64,000 bases of DNA from Carallia brachiata (GCA_021464245.1 JADCRB010000112.1:29834-93833); one strand, 5' to 3'; positions 1 to 13,300 are shown, counted from the stretch's first letter. Program-made: numbers and translations. The notes: generated by a model not told the origin, from the letters alone.

Positions 1-977
1 ATACATATCAAAAAATGTATCAAAGAGAAAAAAAAAAAAAAAGTCATTCTTGCAGCAACTTAATCTCTCTCTCTCTCTACTCTCTCTCAATTTTAATTTA
101 TTCTTCTTTGCTTTTGCTGCAAGCATTTTTTGAAGTCAGAACAGCTACATTATGTCTCTGAACCAACACTCTGCTTTGTCTCCCAAATCATCAACTTGTT
201 AGGCCACTCGGGATTATCAAGGAATGGAGCCCTGTTTCTATGGATTGCAATTAGAAATCTAGAAATCATTTGTTAAACTCTTATAATTTACCTGATAGAT
301 AGATCCATATAGCAAGGTCAAGTCCCATGGTCTCAAGGACAAACACTGCACAATAGTGGCTCATGTTACTAGACTAGTGAAGTAAACCAGCACTTCATCA
401 TAGTTTTGTCACAATATAACACAAAAAGGGTAATGAGATTGGCCAAATAAGCCTTGTATAGTCTTCGCGATAAAAATATGAATATCAGTTACCAAAATCT
501 ATGATATGGAACTTTCACAAAAAAACTGAAACATGGAGTAAGGGCATAGTTGGCCACAATACGAAGAATGATTAACTAACTAGAATTGTAAGGCCCACCA
601 CACGGAAACCTGGTCATCAAATGTCTCTATGAAGTCCTTGCATAACAACAATGATCTACCAACAAAGTCTTCAATGTAAATCGCCACTTCTTGTACAATC
701 TCAAACCTTCAAATGGCAATTACCATTTGACTTCCTTGTGCACAAATAACATCCAATCCGCTTGGCCGTATTTTGGATACTTAGGACAACTGGAATGATC
801 AGCTCTATTACCAAAAATTTTGCAAAATACTTCAATTACGGAGATCAGAAAGGATTTGCAAGAATAGAGATCTCAACTTCAAAAAAATATATATAAATAC
901 TCAAGCAAAAGAGTGGAATAAAGCTAGGGAGTTTTTTTTTTTTTTAAGCACCTTAGTTGGACAAAAAAACAACTTAC
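1..977. other. Left-edge spacer, no gene recognised
   Basis: The stretch lies downstream of the last visible exon of the Dicer-like relic (minus strand). I searched it on the minus strand for the next helicase exons and for PAZ or RNase III motifs and saw none. A minus-strand open stretch at about 699-580 reads like coding sequence (starts IVQEVAIYIEDFVGRS, ends at a TAG) but I do not recognise the family. The rest is AT-rich with short homopolymers and a CT run near 64-90. Confidence 0.4.
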
Positions 978-1106
978 TTGTAATGCTCTCCAAATGCCAA
1001 GACTCTCCAACCAAGCTATCATATTAGCATGCATTTTCCTAAGAAGTCTTTAGGAGCTTCGAAGGCCTCGAAGGTCATCTACTTTCTTTCCAAGTTTTGA
1101 TATACA
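978..1106 (-). pseudogene. Dicer-like pseudogene, exon 9 with nonsense codon
   Basis: The acceptor (gtgtag before 1106) and donor (gtaagt after 978) are clean and the exon is 129 nt, in phase with exon 8. It reads CISKLGKKVDDLRGLRSS, then a TAA stop, then RLLRKMHANMIAWLESLG and IWRALQ. This matches the Dicer-like segment that follows the helicase spacer. The stop lies in the middle of otherwise well-preserved coding sequence, so it looks like a point mutation after the gene was already redundant. Confidence 0.85.
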
Positions 1107-1197
1107 CTACACTCATCAAAAAAGGGAAACACGCAGATCCAGTTTCAACAAAGAGACATACACGGAAAAAGTTCAAAAAAAACAAAAAGTAATATTA

Positions 1198-1432
1198 TGT
1201 TGGCGCGAGCTGCAAGTTTGTTTTTTTTTTTAGACTTATTCTTAATTTGGAGATATATACGGCTAGCATTGATAGGATCCCGTGATTGTAGGAGTAGTTA
1301 TTATCAGCTATCTTTTTTTTTCCTTTTCTAATTTCAGTAAAATTACCTACATAACAACAAGTCTGTAACTAGCATTATATCGTTAAATGAAAACAGATGT
1401 TATGCCAATTTTCAAATTTTTCTTATCCATCA
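1198..1432 (+). repeat. Copia-1 5' LTR
   Basis: It begins tgttggcgcgagctgcaag and ends in tccatca just before the primer-binding site. It aligns over its length with 6423-6654 with scattered substitutions and small indels, so the insertion is not recent. Confidence 0.93.
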
Positions 1433-1447
1433 TGGTATCAAAGTGAC
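1433..1447 (+). other. Primer-binding site, initiator tRNA-Met type
   Basis: The sequence tggtatcaaagtgac directly abuts the 5' LTR. It resembles the usual plant Copia primer site complementary to initiator methionine tRNA (tggtatcagagc) with a mismatch. Confidence 0.8.
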
Positions 1448-1479
1448 AATCAGGGATTTTGTGAAAAAAAAAAAACAGA

Positions 1480-4400
1480 AACTGAAGAATGGAGGATTCG
1501 GCTATTTCAGGAACGACTACCTTGGGTGGAGGATCTCAAGGGGAGGGATCAATCCTTGTAGATTTACCGCAAGAATAACTCAGATGTTGAGTTAGAATTC
1601 TGGAATTGTGAGTTTGGAACTTCGAGTGGCAACCATTAGCATTAAGCTTGATGGTAGCAACTACGGCTTATGGTCCCAGAATAAGATATACATCTCAGGC
1701 AAAGACAAGCTGGGGAATATTAACGGGGACATTTAGCAAATATTCAGCAACCTCAGGAAACAAATCTAGGATTCAAAAAATGAAGAATATAAAATGCAAT
1801 TGTGAAAGGCTGGCTAATTAATTTTATGAACCCTAATTTAATTAGCAATTACATATGATTTCTTATAGCAAAATCAGTGTCGAATGCTGTTGCAATGACA
1901 TTCTTTGATGAAAGTGATGCCTCACAAGTCTATGACCTCAAGAGGAAGGTTACAAAAACAAAACAATGAGGAGGATCCATCAAAAAATATTTCAATACTC
2001 TTCAAGGCTTGTGGAGAGAAATTGACTTTCGAAGGCCTAATCCAATGGAGTGTGAAGAAGATATCAAGAAATATAACGAGGTTATTCAAGAGGACTGAGT
2101 TTATAACTTCTTGGATGGCCTAGATGAACGGCTTCATAAGATTAGGGGGGACGTGTTGCAACTTAAACCTTTTTCATTAGTTGAGCAAGCATATACTATT
2201 GTGCATAGGGAATATCTCTGGCAAGTTGTCATTTTAGCAAAAGGGGACAAAGACTAGGTTGAAGGAGCTGCAATGGTTTTCAAAGGAAAGTCAAAACAAC
2301 CCATCATAGAGCCACCAAGTGGTAGCAAGACGGATACCTATAAACCAAAGGTTCAAGGGACTGAAGGAGGGTGTACTCATTGTAGGAATCTAAAACACAC
2401 CAAGGAAACTTGCTTTAAACAACATGGATACCTAAAGTAGTGGCATGAATTAAAATCCAAAAAGAAGCAAGATGGTGGAGGGAGAGGAAACCCAAGTCGA
2501 ACAACACTAATGGACACTGGAGGACCTCCATAGTATTCGTTGGTTCCTCAAGATAATCCAAATATGGCAGGTGATTCCTCATGGCACGGTTTTTTTCATA
2601 ACTTCCAATGAGATAGAAGAAGTAAGAGAGCAAGGTAAACATTCATTGATCATAGACTCTCGAGCTACTGAACACATGACTGATGATAGAAGTGATTTTA
2701 TTTAAACAACTTCACCGGAAAGAACTTGTGTTGCCAATGCAAATGGAATAAAATATCTGGTTGTGGGAGCTAGGAAAATAGAGCTCACAAAGGACCTTAC
2801 ACTCTCAAATACACTTTTGTTCCATCTTTATAAAATAAATTATTATCAGTTGGTTAGTTGACAGAAGATTTGAATTGTTGTGTACTGATCTATCCTACTT
2901 TTTGTGTTTTTAAGGATATTTTTACGAAGGAGATTACTGGTCATGGTGCTAAACAGGAAGAACTGTACTATGTTGACAAATTCACACCTAGATGAGTCTA
3001 TTCTATGAACTGAATGGATTGCCAAGAGAAACAGATATGGTTGTGGCATCGTCAACTAGGCACCCATCTTTCAGATATATGAAGATTTTATTTCTTAATA
3101 TTTTCTCAAGCTTCTGCGAGTAACAGTTTAAGTGTAAAGCTTGCTTATTAGCTAAAAGTCATCGTGTTCCTTTTCTTCTTAGCACTTATAGGTGTCAAAA
3201 ACCATTTATTTTAATTCACTATGATATATGGGGACTAGCACCAATAGAGATATAATCCGGTATCAGGTGGTTTGTGACTTTTGTGGATGACTGTACACGT
3301 ATCATTTGGCTCGATGTTATGAAAAATGAAAGCAAAGTATTTGATGTGTGTCGTTCGTTGCACAAGATGATTAAAACTTAATTTTCTACTAAAATTCAAA
3401 TTTTGAGATCAAACAATACAGATATAGTGTTTTTCAAAAATACTTTGAGGAGCATGGAATGATTCATGAGACAACTTGTCCCCAAACTTTTTAGTAGAGC
3501 GGCATTGCGGAAAGGAAAAATAGGCACATCCTCATAATAGCAAGAGCTTTGCTAAATGCTGGGAATGTACCTAAAAGATTTTGGGTTGAGGCAGTGGTGA
3601 TGGCAGTTTACATGTTGAACCACATGCCTTCACGAGTCCTTAATTTCATAACGCCGTTGCAAGTTCTCTCAAAATTCATGAGTTTACCATCAATACACAT
3701 GTTGCCTCCGAAGTTTTTTGGATGTGTGGCCTTCGTTCATACCATAAAAGTCACAGGACAAAGTTGGACCTAAATGTTGTTAGATGTGTGTTTTTAGGAT
3801 ACGTTGGTCACCAAAAAGGGTACAAATGCTTCAATCCTAGCATTAAAAAAAAAATGGTATATCTCAATGGATGTTATTTTTATAGAAGAGGATAATTTTT
3901 TAAAAAATTCAGAGGAACCCAAGGAGTAATTTGGCTGTAAAGGAGAACATTGGGAGACGTGGCCTGGATTTAAGGATTTTATTCTCCAAACCAACTGAAG
4001 TGAACCTCTAGAACAAGAAAATACTTGTACACCACAAAGGAGGGATAGTGTTCAGGAGGTGCTAGAAGAAAAGAATGAAGAAGGAGAAAAAGACGAGCCC
4101 AAACAGCCCTTTCCAAATCTACCTATAGACCACAACCAATCTCTAGAGAATATCTTAGAGGTAACACACACTAATTCTCTTCATGATGATGATAATGTTT
4201 TTTTTTTTTTTTGTGGCTATAAATTACCTTTCAGGTCAAATCAGGGAGTACCTCCAAACCGATATTCATCTAGGGTGGAGAACTTGAAGGCAAGGTATCC
4301 AATTGCTAATTATGTTAGCATAGAAAAATTGAGAGGACCGGTTGTGGAAATTTCAAATAAATTATCTTTAGAGTATATTCCTTCTACCGTGGAAGGAGCC

Positions 4401-6415
4401 TAGAAAAATCCAAACTAGAAAAAAATAATTAGTGAAGAGTTGGGAGCTTTGGAGAAAAATAAAACATGGGAGATTGTGACTCTACCTGAGGGAAAGAAAA
4501 CCGTGGGAAATAAATGGGTTTTCTCTATTAAGTACAAGGCAGATGGGTCAATTGAGAGACAGAAGGCCAGGTTGGTCACAAAGGGGTATACGCAGACATA
4601 TAGTGTTGATTATCAAGAGACATTTTCTCCTATGGCGAAGCTAAATACCATTCGAGTCCTAATATCTGTCGTTGCAAATATGGACTGGCCCTTACATCAG
4701 TTTGACGTAAAAAATGCTTTCCTCCATCAAAATTTGACGGAGGAAGTATTCATGGATTTACCACTAGGTTCAAGTATTTCAGGAAGAGGTTACTCCTCCT
4801 ACAGATTGAGGAAGGCACTGTATAGCCTAAAGTAATCACCCATAGCATGGTTTGGAAGATTTAGCAAGGCTATGAAAAGATATGGCTACCATTAGAGTAA
4901 CGCAGACCATACATTATTTTTGAAGCATAAAGATAGTTGTGTGACTTTACCTGTTATATATATTGATGATATGATCATTATTGGAAATTATCCAAGAGAG
5001 ATAGCAGCCCTAGAAGAATAGCTTGGGAAAGAATTTGAAATGAAGAATTTTAGGGGGATATCCATTTTATAAGTCCTAAACCTTTATAGTTTTTTGCATA
5101 TAAGTCCCCAACCTTTTTTAGAATTCATTTGAGTTCTAAATCTTTTGATTTCATACCAAATTATTACATTTGTTAACGAAAAGTGATCAATCTATTAAAA
5201 AAATAATTTTGACCTTACAAAAATTATTTGAAAAAAATGTTAAATACACTGATTGAAAATTTTTTCCATCAAAAAATATACATTTTGCATATTTAATTCG
5301 TATATTTATTGATTAAAAAAATATTTTATGTGCATATTTATTGATGAAAAAAATATTTAATTCATTTATTTGACTTTTTTTTAATAATTTTCATTAATTA
5401 ATATTTATTTATTAATGAATTGACCGCTTTTCGTAAATGAAAGGACTGATTTGGTAAAAAATCAAAAGATTCAGAACTCAAATGAAATGTCAAAAAAGTT
5501 TAGGACTTATATGAAAATATACAAAAGTTTAGGACCAAAAAATTATATATCTCAAATTTTAGAGGGTTGAAGTATTTCCTTGGCATCGAGGTAGCTCAGC
5601 CTTAGGAGGGCATTTTTCTGTCATAAAGAAAATATGTTCTTGACCTTTTAGTTAAGACAGGAATGTTAGATAGCAAACCTGTTTAGACTCCCATTGCACA
5701 AAATAACAGTTTACATCAAGAGTCAAATTCACATCCTATGGACAAGGAGAGATTTCAAAGGCTAGTTAGTAAATTAATATATTTATCTCACACTAGATCG
5801 GATATTGCATATCCAGTCAGTGTGGTGAGCCAATTTATGCAAAACTCGCATGCAAGTCATATGAGTGCAATGTGCATAATTCTCAGATATTTGAAGTCCT
5901 CTCCAAGAAAAGGTTTGTTCTTTAAGAGACATGATCATATGAGAATTGAGGCTTATACAAGGGCAAACTAGGTAGGAAGTGTTAATGACAGACAGTCTAC
6001 ATCTAGATATTTCACATTTGTTCGTGGAAACCTAGTTACTTGGCGAAGCAAGAAACAAAAGATAATGGCATTATCAAGTGCAGAGGCCGAGTTTAGGAGC
6101 TTAGTGAAATGTGTGTGTGAGCTACTTTGGCTGGGACGTTTACGGGAAGAAATCAGGACATCATATAGTGGGGCCATGAATTTATACTGTGATAGTAAGA
6201 CTGTAGTCGAGATTGCTCAGAACCCAGTTCAACATGATCGCACCAAGTATGTGCAGATAGATAGACATTTTATTAAAGAGAAACTGGAGAGGGGTGTCAT
6301 TCAAGTCAAATCACAAGATCAACTAACTGATATTCTAATCAAGACGGTAATGGGCAGAATATTCCACTGCACACTTGACAAGCTGGGTGTTGGAGACATC
6401 TACACACCAGCTTGA
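1480..6415 (+). pseudogene. Copia-1 gag-pol relic
   Basis: Recognisable segments in order: gag around 1600-2250; a CCHC knuckle at about 2372-2430 (CTHCRNLKHTKETC); protease at about 2645-2690 where the usual DSG reads DSR; pre-integrase LWHRQLGTH near 3035; integrase CKACLLAKSHR near 3131, FVDDCTRIIW near 3280, a core in which the usual SDN reads SNN near 3410, and GIAERKNRH near 3500; reverse transcriptase 4440-5050 with YIDD near 4960; RNase H (ALSSAEAEF) at 6065-6415. Stops and frameshifts occur throughout. At least two catalytic residues are changed. The reverse transcriptase reading resumes at 5563 after the MITE with the expected RGLKYFLGIEV. Confidence 0.92.
5054..5553. mobile_element. 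500-bp palindromic MITE nested in Copia-1 (Mutator-like)
   Basis: Inverted arms of about 100 bp (ataagtcctaaacc at the left; ggacttat and tttaggacc at the right) surround an AT-rich core. Flanking 9-bp copies gaattttag (5045-5053) and aaattttag (5554-5562) form a target duplication with one mismatch. Removing the element and one copy restores the expected Copia reading NFRGLKYF. A 9-bp duplication is typical of Mutator-type transposons. A second copy is at 38851-39344. Confidence 0.85.
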
Positions 6416-6422
6416 GGAAGGG

Positions 6423-6654
6423 TATTGGCATGAGCTGCAAGTTTGGTTTGTTTTGGAGACTTATTATTTTTGAAGATATATATAGCTAGCATTGATAGGA
6501 TCTCATGATTGTAGGAGTAGTTATTGTCAGCTATCTTTGTTTTCCTTTTCTTATTTCTGTAAAATTACCTATATAACAACAAGTCTGTTACTAGCATCAT
6601 ATCGTTGATTGAAAATAGAAATTATTCCAGTTTTCAAAATTCTCCTATTCGTCA
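6423..6654 (+). repeat. Copia-1 3' LTR
   Basis: It starts tattggcatgagctgcaag after a purine-rich tract and ends attcgtca, followed by the target duplicate tatta. It is homologous to 1198-1432 with visible substitutions. Confidence 0.93.
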
Positions 6655-6662
6655 TATTATAC

Positions 6663-8176
6663 CGGGGCTTTCATCTCTTCAAGTTTATCTCGGTAAGAAC
6701 CAAAGGCACTAGTCATGCCATCTGCAAGGGGTCCATATGGATATATTTTAATTACAGAAGACGGTACAACTTTCCCCAACTCATCCTTGTCTTCTACAGA
6801 ATAAACCTGGAATTCAAAAGTTTGTTTTCCACACTATTTACAGGGATTTAAGACCAGGCAAGCATGTAATAGACACCTCAAACTGCCATTTTCCACAACC
6901 TACCTGAGCATCGAGTATGTTTTCCAGACTATTTATGCTTTTTGCTAAACTTTCTTCATTAGATGAACCTGAGAGGTACCACACACAGAAAAGCTAAATA
7001 GAAGGATGAAATGAAGGTATCCATGGGGATATAGACCAAAATATTTCCACACAATGGAAGATATACACAATTTGCTAACGAGGCAAGGATCCTATGTACA
7101 AGCTACTTTATAGATATATATAACAAAGCAATTACACAACATAGATACCATGACTATCTGATAATTGCAAAAATATGCTAGAATCTTACAACGAGTTGCC
7201 AAAATACTTCCTAGTTCTATGAATGCAGAATTTTACTGATGACAGAGGCTGTAGAAAGACATAAAAAAATAACTCAGAAATGCATGCTTCTGTTGACATT
7301 TTCTATTTACTTGTCAATACTAAACACTGCGACTGCGTTACAAATAAGCTTTTGTACAATTGAGGAAGTGGAGAGTTTTAAATATTTCTACCTAAGGAAA
7401 CAACAAATGATCGTATTCAAAAGCCTTACCTTTCCGCACAACTGGAGATGCAGTCATGCAAAATATACGGGGAGATTCTCCATCCTTTGTTTTATAGAAA
7501 ATCTATAATTGTCGAGATTATTCAATAGCAGCAAAAAAAGAGTCAGAGAATTTACAATGAGTAGTATGCATTAACGTGAACAAGTAATGTCCAAAATAAA
7601 AGACATAGAAAACAGCATATAGCCACTTACTTTCATTATTTGTGCATAAGGATGACTGCTTTGTGTTTTACACATGAGAACCTGTGACTTAAGTTATAAA
7701 CCAGTGTCTGAGGTGTCATGATGAGAACCTGCACAAGGTATTAAAGAAGAACAAAATTCTTAACCCAACATTGTGGATCTACAACAAGAGAATTTTACTA
7801 CACTGGGAGAAAAAAAGTCTTCACTGAGGCCAAAAAATGAAAGGTTTAATCAAGTTTGCACCTTTCTTATTCTGAACGAGGAACCTAAAAAATAAATTCC
7901 TGCTGGTTTCCTTTAGAAGAACCAAAAATTTAGTGCCATTACATATCAAGTTTTAAATCATATGTTTTGTACTTTTAAAAACCCTTTAAATTTTTGACCA
8001 AAAAAACCCTGTAAATAGATTATTAAAAAATGTGTGCACACACATGCAATTGTATTAAACAGGACAAGTACCTCATAATTTTCAATCTCATTTGCCCAAT
8101 CAGCCTGGCTTTTCAAGTGCGAGGAACTTCCACAATAAATCCCAACGTTGAAATCGTCTTCAATGACCTTGGCTTG
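6663..8176 (-). pseudogene. Dicer-like pseudogene, exons 3-8 (helicase core, DECH box missing)
   Basis: Exon 3 (8176-8072) gives QAKVIEDDFNVGIYCGSS and SHLKSQADWANEIENYE. Exon 4 (from 7728) gives VLIMTPQTLVYNLSH. The next recognisable coding is SSHPYAQIMK ending at 7631 with a gtaagt donor. The intervening family segment that should hold the DECH box (motif II, Mg-ATP hydrolysis) is absent: only about 20-30 bp separate the two pieces, and the frame changes. Exon 6 (7502-7430) gives PRIFCMTASPVV, with C where G is usual. Exon 7 (6968-6904) and exon 8 (6806-6663) give SLAKSINSLENILDAQ and VYSVEDKDELGKVVPSS. All other joins are phase-consistent. Confidence 0.9.
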
Positions 8177-9443
8177 CTACAAAAGTAGTTCCAACTTGTC
8201 ATTTCTATCAAATTTCAAACCATAAAAATGGACACAAAAATGGACATTGAGATTCCAAGGCAAGTTACCTCATAAGTTCTTAGACAGAGATTGTTATCCT
8301 TGCCCATCAAGAGGATAACATTCACAAAAAATAGCACTAACAGTATTAAGAATTTTTATCTTTGGAACTTAGCATCTGATTTGACCGCAGATTTGCAATA
8401 AATAGTGTCAATCAAACATAATGGCATTATGTATTTCTTCATGAACAAGGGTCAATTGTCAGCCTTGCTAATACATTCCCCGGAGCTCTCTTATAACTCC
8501 AGAGTATTTATGCAGGCAATTTATTCTCTAGTTTGGCTTTTGTTGGGTCAGCCTCGGAGCTTTTTTGCACAAGCTGCAAAATCTACCGTACGTTTCTTAC
8601 TAAATAACAATAGAACCCCGATCTCTATTTTAAATGACTGGCAACATTCTTTAAGAACCTCCATATTTGTGGGTGCGGGATGTGCAGTTCACAGTTCACA
8701 CAAATTTGAACGCCTATAGATAGTCTATCATACATTTAGAAAAATATTAAATAGCAAGTTTGGGTCAATTTTATAAGTGTTGCAACTTCTAACTTCCAAA
8801 CCAACAGGCGCTATGTAGAAAATTCAGAGGTGTATTAGCTTGGCTTCCTTCAGTTTCAGTTTCTTAACAGTTTAATTATCCATATGAACTAACAAAATTT
8901 AGGCCAAAACACACCTGATCCAATTTTAATAAAAGGAAAAACTTAAAAAAAAAAAGAATTTTGACCTGGATTACATTGACATATATCAGGTCTTTTGTCC
9001 CTTTTTTTTTTCAATTTAATTGTTTTGTGTTGAAAATTTATAATAAAATATTTTATCACTAAAATACTTTTAGATCTAAAGTTAAAATATTAAAAACATC
9101 AAATTAAATTTTTAATTCAATCAATAACTATTTTATTTTTAGTGTCTCAAAATATAAATTTATATTCAATTTATCTCTCAAGATATCAAATAAAGTAATT
9201 TAATTTTTATAAATATAAAATATTTTAGTCATAGTTCTTATTATAACAAAAATGGGTATTAAATATCATTAGCAGTGTTCAACCACCCAAATCAATGTGC
9301 AAACAATAATTGCATCCCACCCAAACACCAAGACCAAGGTATGCAGCTATCTGAATCATTGTTTGATTGACACATGAACACAAACAAATGTTTAAAAAAA
9401 AAAGAAGAAGAAAGAGTTCTATTAATAGAGAAAAGAACCAAAC
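8177..9443. other. Intron 2 of the Dicer-like relic
   Basis: The donor gtttgg follows GTTCATCAG at 9444 and the acceptor tttgtag precedes 8176 (minus strand). The interior is AT-rich. An open frame at 8405-8719 on the plus strand has no family I recognise. Confidence 0.75.
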
Positions 9444-9511
9444 CTGATGAACTAAGGCAACAGTAGGTGCAAGAAAGACACAAGCACTCCTCTGAGGTTT
9501 CCTGATCATAT

Positions 9512-10033
9512 TGCTAATTAAAGGCAGCAACAAAGTTCAAGGAAAGCAAGAACATCAATAGTTTTGATGAACAATAGAACTGTAATGCAAAGAAGAAGAC
9601 AAATGTTTGGGGCAAAGTTAAGACCCTATTTTTGTAATATTGTATTTATATATGATGACTTCTACATACAAAAGTAATCATTGTATCAAAGTACAACTTG
9701 ACCATACTTGAGTACAAAGAGTCATGCTTTGAAAAGCATTTAACTTCTACTACAAGTGAACTACCTTTACAAGCAAAGTCCATATAATGATAGATTAGGT
9801 AAACCACTTGATTACAAAGGAAAATAACAAGTTAATATCCAACTAAACAAGTAATAACATTACAAAAGGGGACATAGCAAAAACTAAATGGAGGCTGCTG
9901 GAACATTGCCCTTGAACACCAACTTCCAAGTTGTAACAATGATAGAATTACTGAAACTAAATACTTTTCAACCATACAATGCTTCTGTCTTCAATCACTT
10001 GAAGTTCCAAATGTTCAAGGCCAATCTTCATCA
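9512..10033 (-). repeat. Copia-2 3' LTR (522 bp)
   Basis: On the plus strand it runs from tgctaattaaaggcagc to caatcttcatca. It aligns with 14048-14591 but lacks a 22-bp internal duplication. Confidence 0.93.
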
Positions 10034-10349
10034 CTCCTCTTTGGAATTGAACACTTGCATACCAAGCCCTTTTGCAAGAGATTCAAACCTGCCTTTGAAA
10101 AGAGTCTTAGTCAACAAATCTACCAATTGTTTTTCAGACTCACAATACACCATATTAATCTCTCCTCTTCCTCTTAAGCTTCCCTTAGAAAATGTAACTT
10201 GATCTTACAGTATGTAGTTCTACCATGGTCAATCGAATTTTAGAGATAGCTATGACAGATTAATTGTCACAATAAATAATAGTTGGCTTATCTGGTTTCT
10301 AATACAAATCAATGAGCAATTTCCTTAGCCACACAGCCTTATTTGCAGC

Positions 10350-13300
10350 TTTTGTTGCTGCTATATATTCTGCTTAAGCTATAGATTGTACTACCATACT
10401 TTGCTTTTTAGAATTCCACCTGATGTGCTTCTCAAGTCACTTGCTGAACCAGCTAGATCATTGTCAGAAAAACCAGCAAGCTACATTTCTCTTTCTTTTT
10501 AAATAGAATCTGGAGCTATACAATGCCTTTGATGTATCGACGCACCCTCTTTACTTCTTTGAAATGCTCCTCACTTTGCATGCTTGAACCTGGACAACAA
10601 ATTTGATGAATGCACAATGTCAGGCCTTGATGCAATCAAGTATAAAAGATAGCCAATGATATAAAAGATAGCCAATGAGACTTTTATAAGCTCTGGACTA
10701 AACTTCTCAACTCCATATTCTTTGGATAGCTTTAAATTCAATGATAGAGGAGTATAAACAACTTTGCAACTTTCCATTCTAAAACTACCTTAGAACATCC
10801 TTTGCATACTTTTCTTGACAGACAAACATTCCAACATCATCTTGCTTCACTTTATGTGCTCAGAAAAAAGACATTTTGCCAAGGTCTGTCATTTCAAAAA
10901 CCTTGACCATTTTACTTTTGAACTTCACAATCATATCAAGACTGTCACCATTCATCAAAAAATCATCAACATATAGAGAGATGATCAAAACATGCTCCTT
11001 CTCCTTCTTGATAAATAAAGCAACTTCATTTTTGCTCTTGATAAAGCCAAGCTTCAAGAGATGGTCATTAATACTGTTATACCATACTCTTGGAGCTTTC
11101 TTGAGACCGTAGAGAACCTTATTGACCTTACAGACTTTGCCTTCATACCCTTGCTTCTCAAACCCTTCTGGCTGTTCAACATATATGTCTTTTTCTAACA
11201 GACCATTTAGGAAAGCTAATTTAACATCTAACTGGTAAACAAACCAGTTCTTTTGAGCTGCAAGTGCTAACAATAACTTGATTGTGTCAAGCCTAGCAAC
11301 AGGTGCAAATATATTTGAAATGTCTGCCCCAAATTGTTGTGCATATCCCTTTGCCATAAGCCTTGCTTTCAATCTGTTGACTGAGCCATTTGAGTTCAAT
11401 TTGGTTCTGAATACTCACTTGAGACCAATAACATTTTTATCCACTGGCCTGTCCACAAGATTCCAGGTTTTGTTCTTTTTAATGGTAGTAATTTCATCCT
11501 GCATTGCCTGTAACGAAGCAGAAGAATGAGTAGCCTCAAAATAAGTTGCAGGCTCTAGAATAACCACATTGCTTTTAGCATGCACATCAGCAATTAAATT
11601 GGTCCCTCTCATAGGTATATTTTCATCATCCTCTTCCTCTACTAACTCAGTATCAGTGTCACTAAAGACTAGTGCTGGTTTATTTGCATCCTCAATATAA
11701 GAATCAACTGAGCCTTACAAATTCCAAGCTTCACTTTCTTTAAACTTAACATCTCTACTAATCACAACCTTATGAGTCTAAACATCATAGAGTCTATAGG
11801 CTCTAGATATTAAACTATAACCAACAAAAACACAGGGCTTTGATTTGTGATCCAACTTGGTTCTCTTCTAGTTAGGGACATGAATTCTTTGACAGCTTTA
11901 GTACACAGTTTGTTCTACATGTAAATAGCAGTGTTTGCAATTTTTGCCCAAAACTTCTTGGGCATATTTTTCTCTACCAACAAGCACCTTGACATGTCCA
12001 TTATGAACCTATTCTTCCTCTTTGACACCCCATTTTGTCAAGGGGTATATGGTGCTGTGAACTAGTGAACAATACCAACTGCTACACAAGTCTGTGTAAA
12101 GACATCTGAGGTGTATTCATTAGACCTGAAGGTCTTGATTTTGCATCCAAACTGAGCTTCAACATGATCCTTAAAAGTCACAAAAACTTCATGAACTTAT
12201 GACTTTTGTTTTAAGAAGTAAACCCAACAATATCTTGTCAAATCATCAATAAAAGTTGAGAAAAACCTACTACCATTCAAGGATAGTGTCTGCATAGGTC
12301 CACAGACATTACTATGGACTAATTGCAGCTTATCCTTAGTTCCCCAAGCTTTACCTACAGGAAATGGTTCCCTGGCCTGCTTTCCCAACTAACACACATC
12401 ACAAACTTCATTTTTAGCAACGACTGTGGGCATGTCTGTTACAAGCCCATTCTACTGTAGAGATTCCATCCCTATATAGTGAAAATGGCCCAATCTCTTG
12501 TGCCACAAGATTGAGTCATCATTTGAGATAGGTAGGGCACTATGATTCAGTTTATCAAGCTCCAAAGAAAAGCTCTTTCCCTTGATTTTAACTAAAATTA
12601 ACTCAGTTCCAATAGCATCAAGTATTGTACATGATTTCTCTTTAAAAATCAAAGAACAATCTTTTGAAGCAATTGCCCTACACTCAACAAGTTTTGAGAA
12701 ATATCAGGTACAAAAAGTACATCAATGATCAACTTTTTACTTGGAAGGTCTGAATTGCAACTAATACTGTTCCATGCACAGCAAAATAAGAACCATTGCC
12801 AATCCTTACTTTGGAAGCAAATGATTTGTCAAGAATTTTGAAAATACTGGAATTTGATGACATGTGGTGTGTACAACCACTATCAATGAGCCATGAGACT
12901 TTGTCACTATCCATTGAAATAGTATCTGCAACAAAAAGTTCCTCCTCCACTTCTAAATTGCCAACATCTGCAACCTAAGCATGCATCTTCTGTTGTTGTT
13001 TTGATATGCTTTCTTTTCGCCTTACATTTTCTGTCAGCATGTCCTTTCAGATTGCAGAATGAACAAATGACATCTTGCCTTCTCCAGCAATCCCTAGGAA
13101 GATGAGTTATTTTGCTGCAATAAATACATGTACCATAGACCTTTCTCTCACTAGCTTTACTGGTTTCAATTCCTTGTTTCACATCTCGAGCTCCTTGCTG
13201 TCTTTTATAAGAGGTTTTGCCCTTGAACTATGTTGTTAGAGCTCCCTCTATTGCTCCTTTCTCTGCAACTGCTTTAACATTTGCTCCTTCATTCTTAGCA

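Larger units (their letters stand above)
1198..6654 (+). mobile_element. Copia-1: Ty1/Copia LTR retrotransposon, degenerate, with nested MITE
   Basis: Two LTRs of 235 and 232 bp bound the element, flanked by the perfect 5-bp target duplication tatta (1193-1197 and 6655-6659). A primer-binding site resembling initiator tRNA-Met (tggtatcaaagtg) starts right after the 5' LTR at 1433, and a purine tract (gaggaaggg) precedes the 3' LTR. The order gag, protease, integrase, reverse transcriptase, RNase H is that of Ty1/Copia. It inserted in intron 8 of the Dicer-like relic, two bases beyond the donor GT. It has many stops and frameshifts and a 500-bp MITE inside the reverse transcriptase, so it cannot move on its own. 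Confidence 0.95.

Noticed and set aside
8405..8719. 104-residue plus-strand frame
   Set aside because: It lies in intron 2 of the Dicer-like relic, has no recognisable family and no supporting splice or promoter signal.
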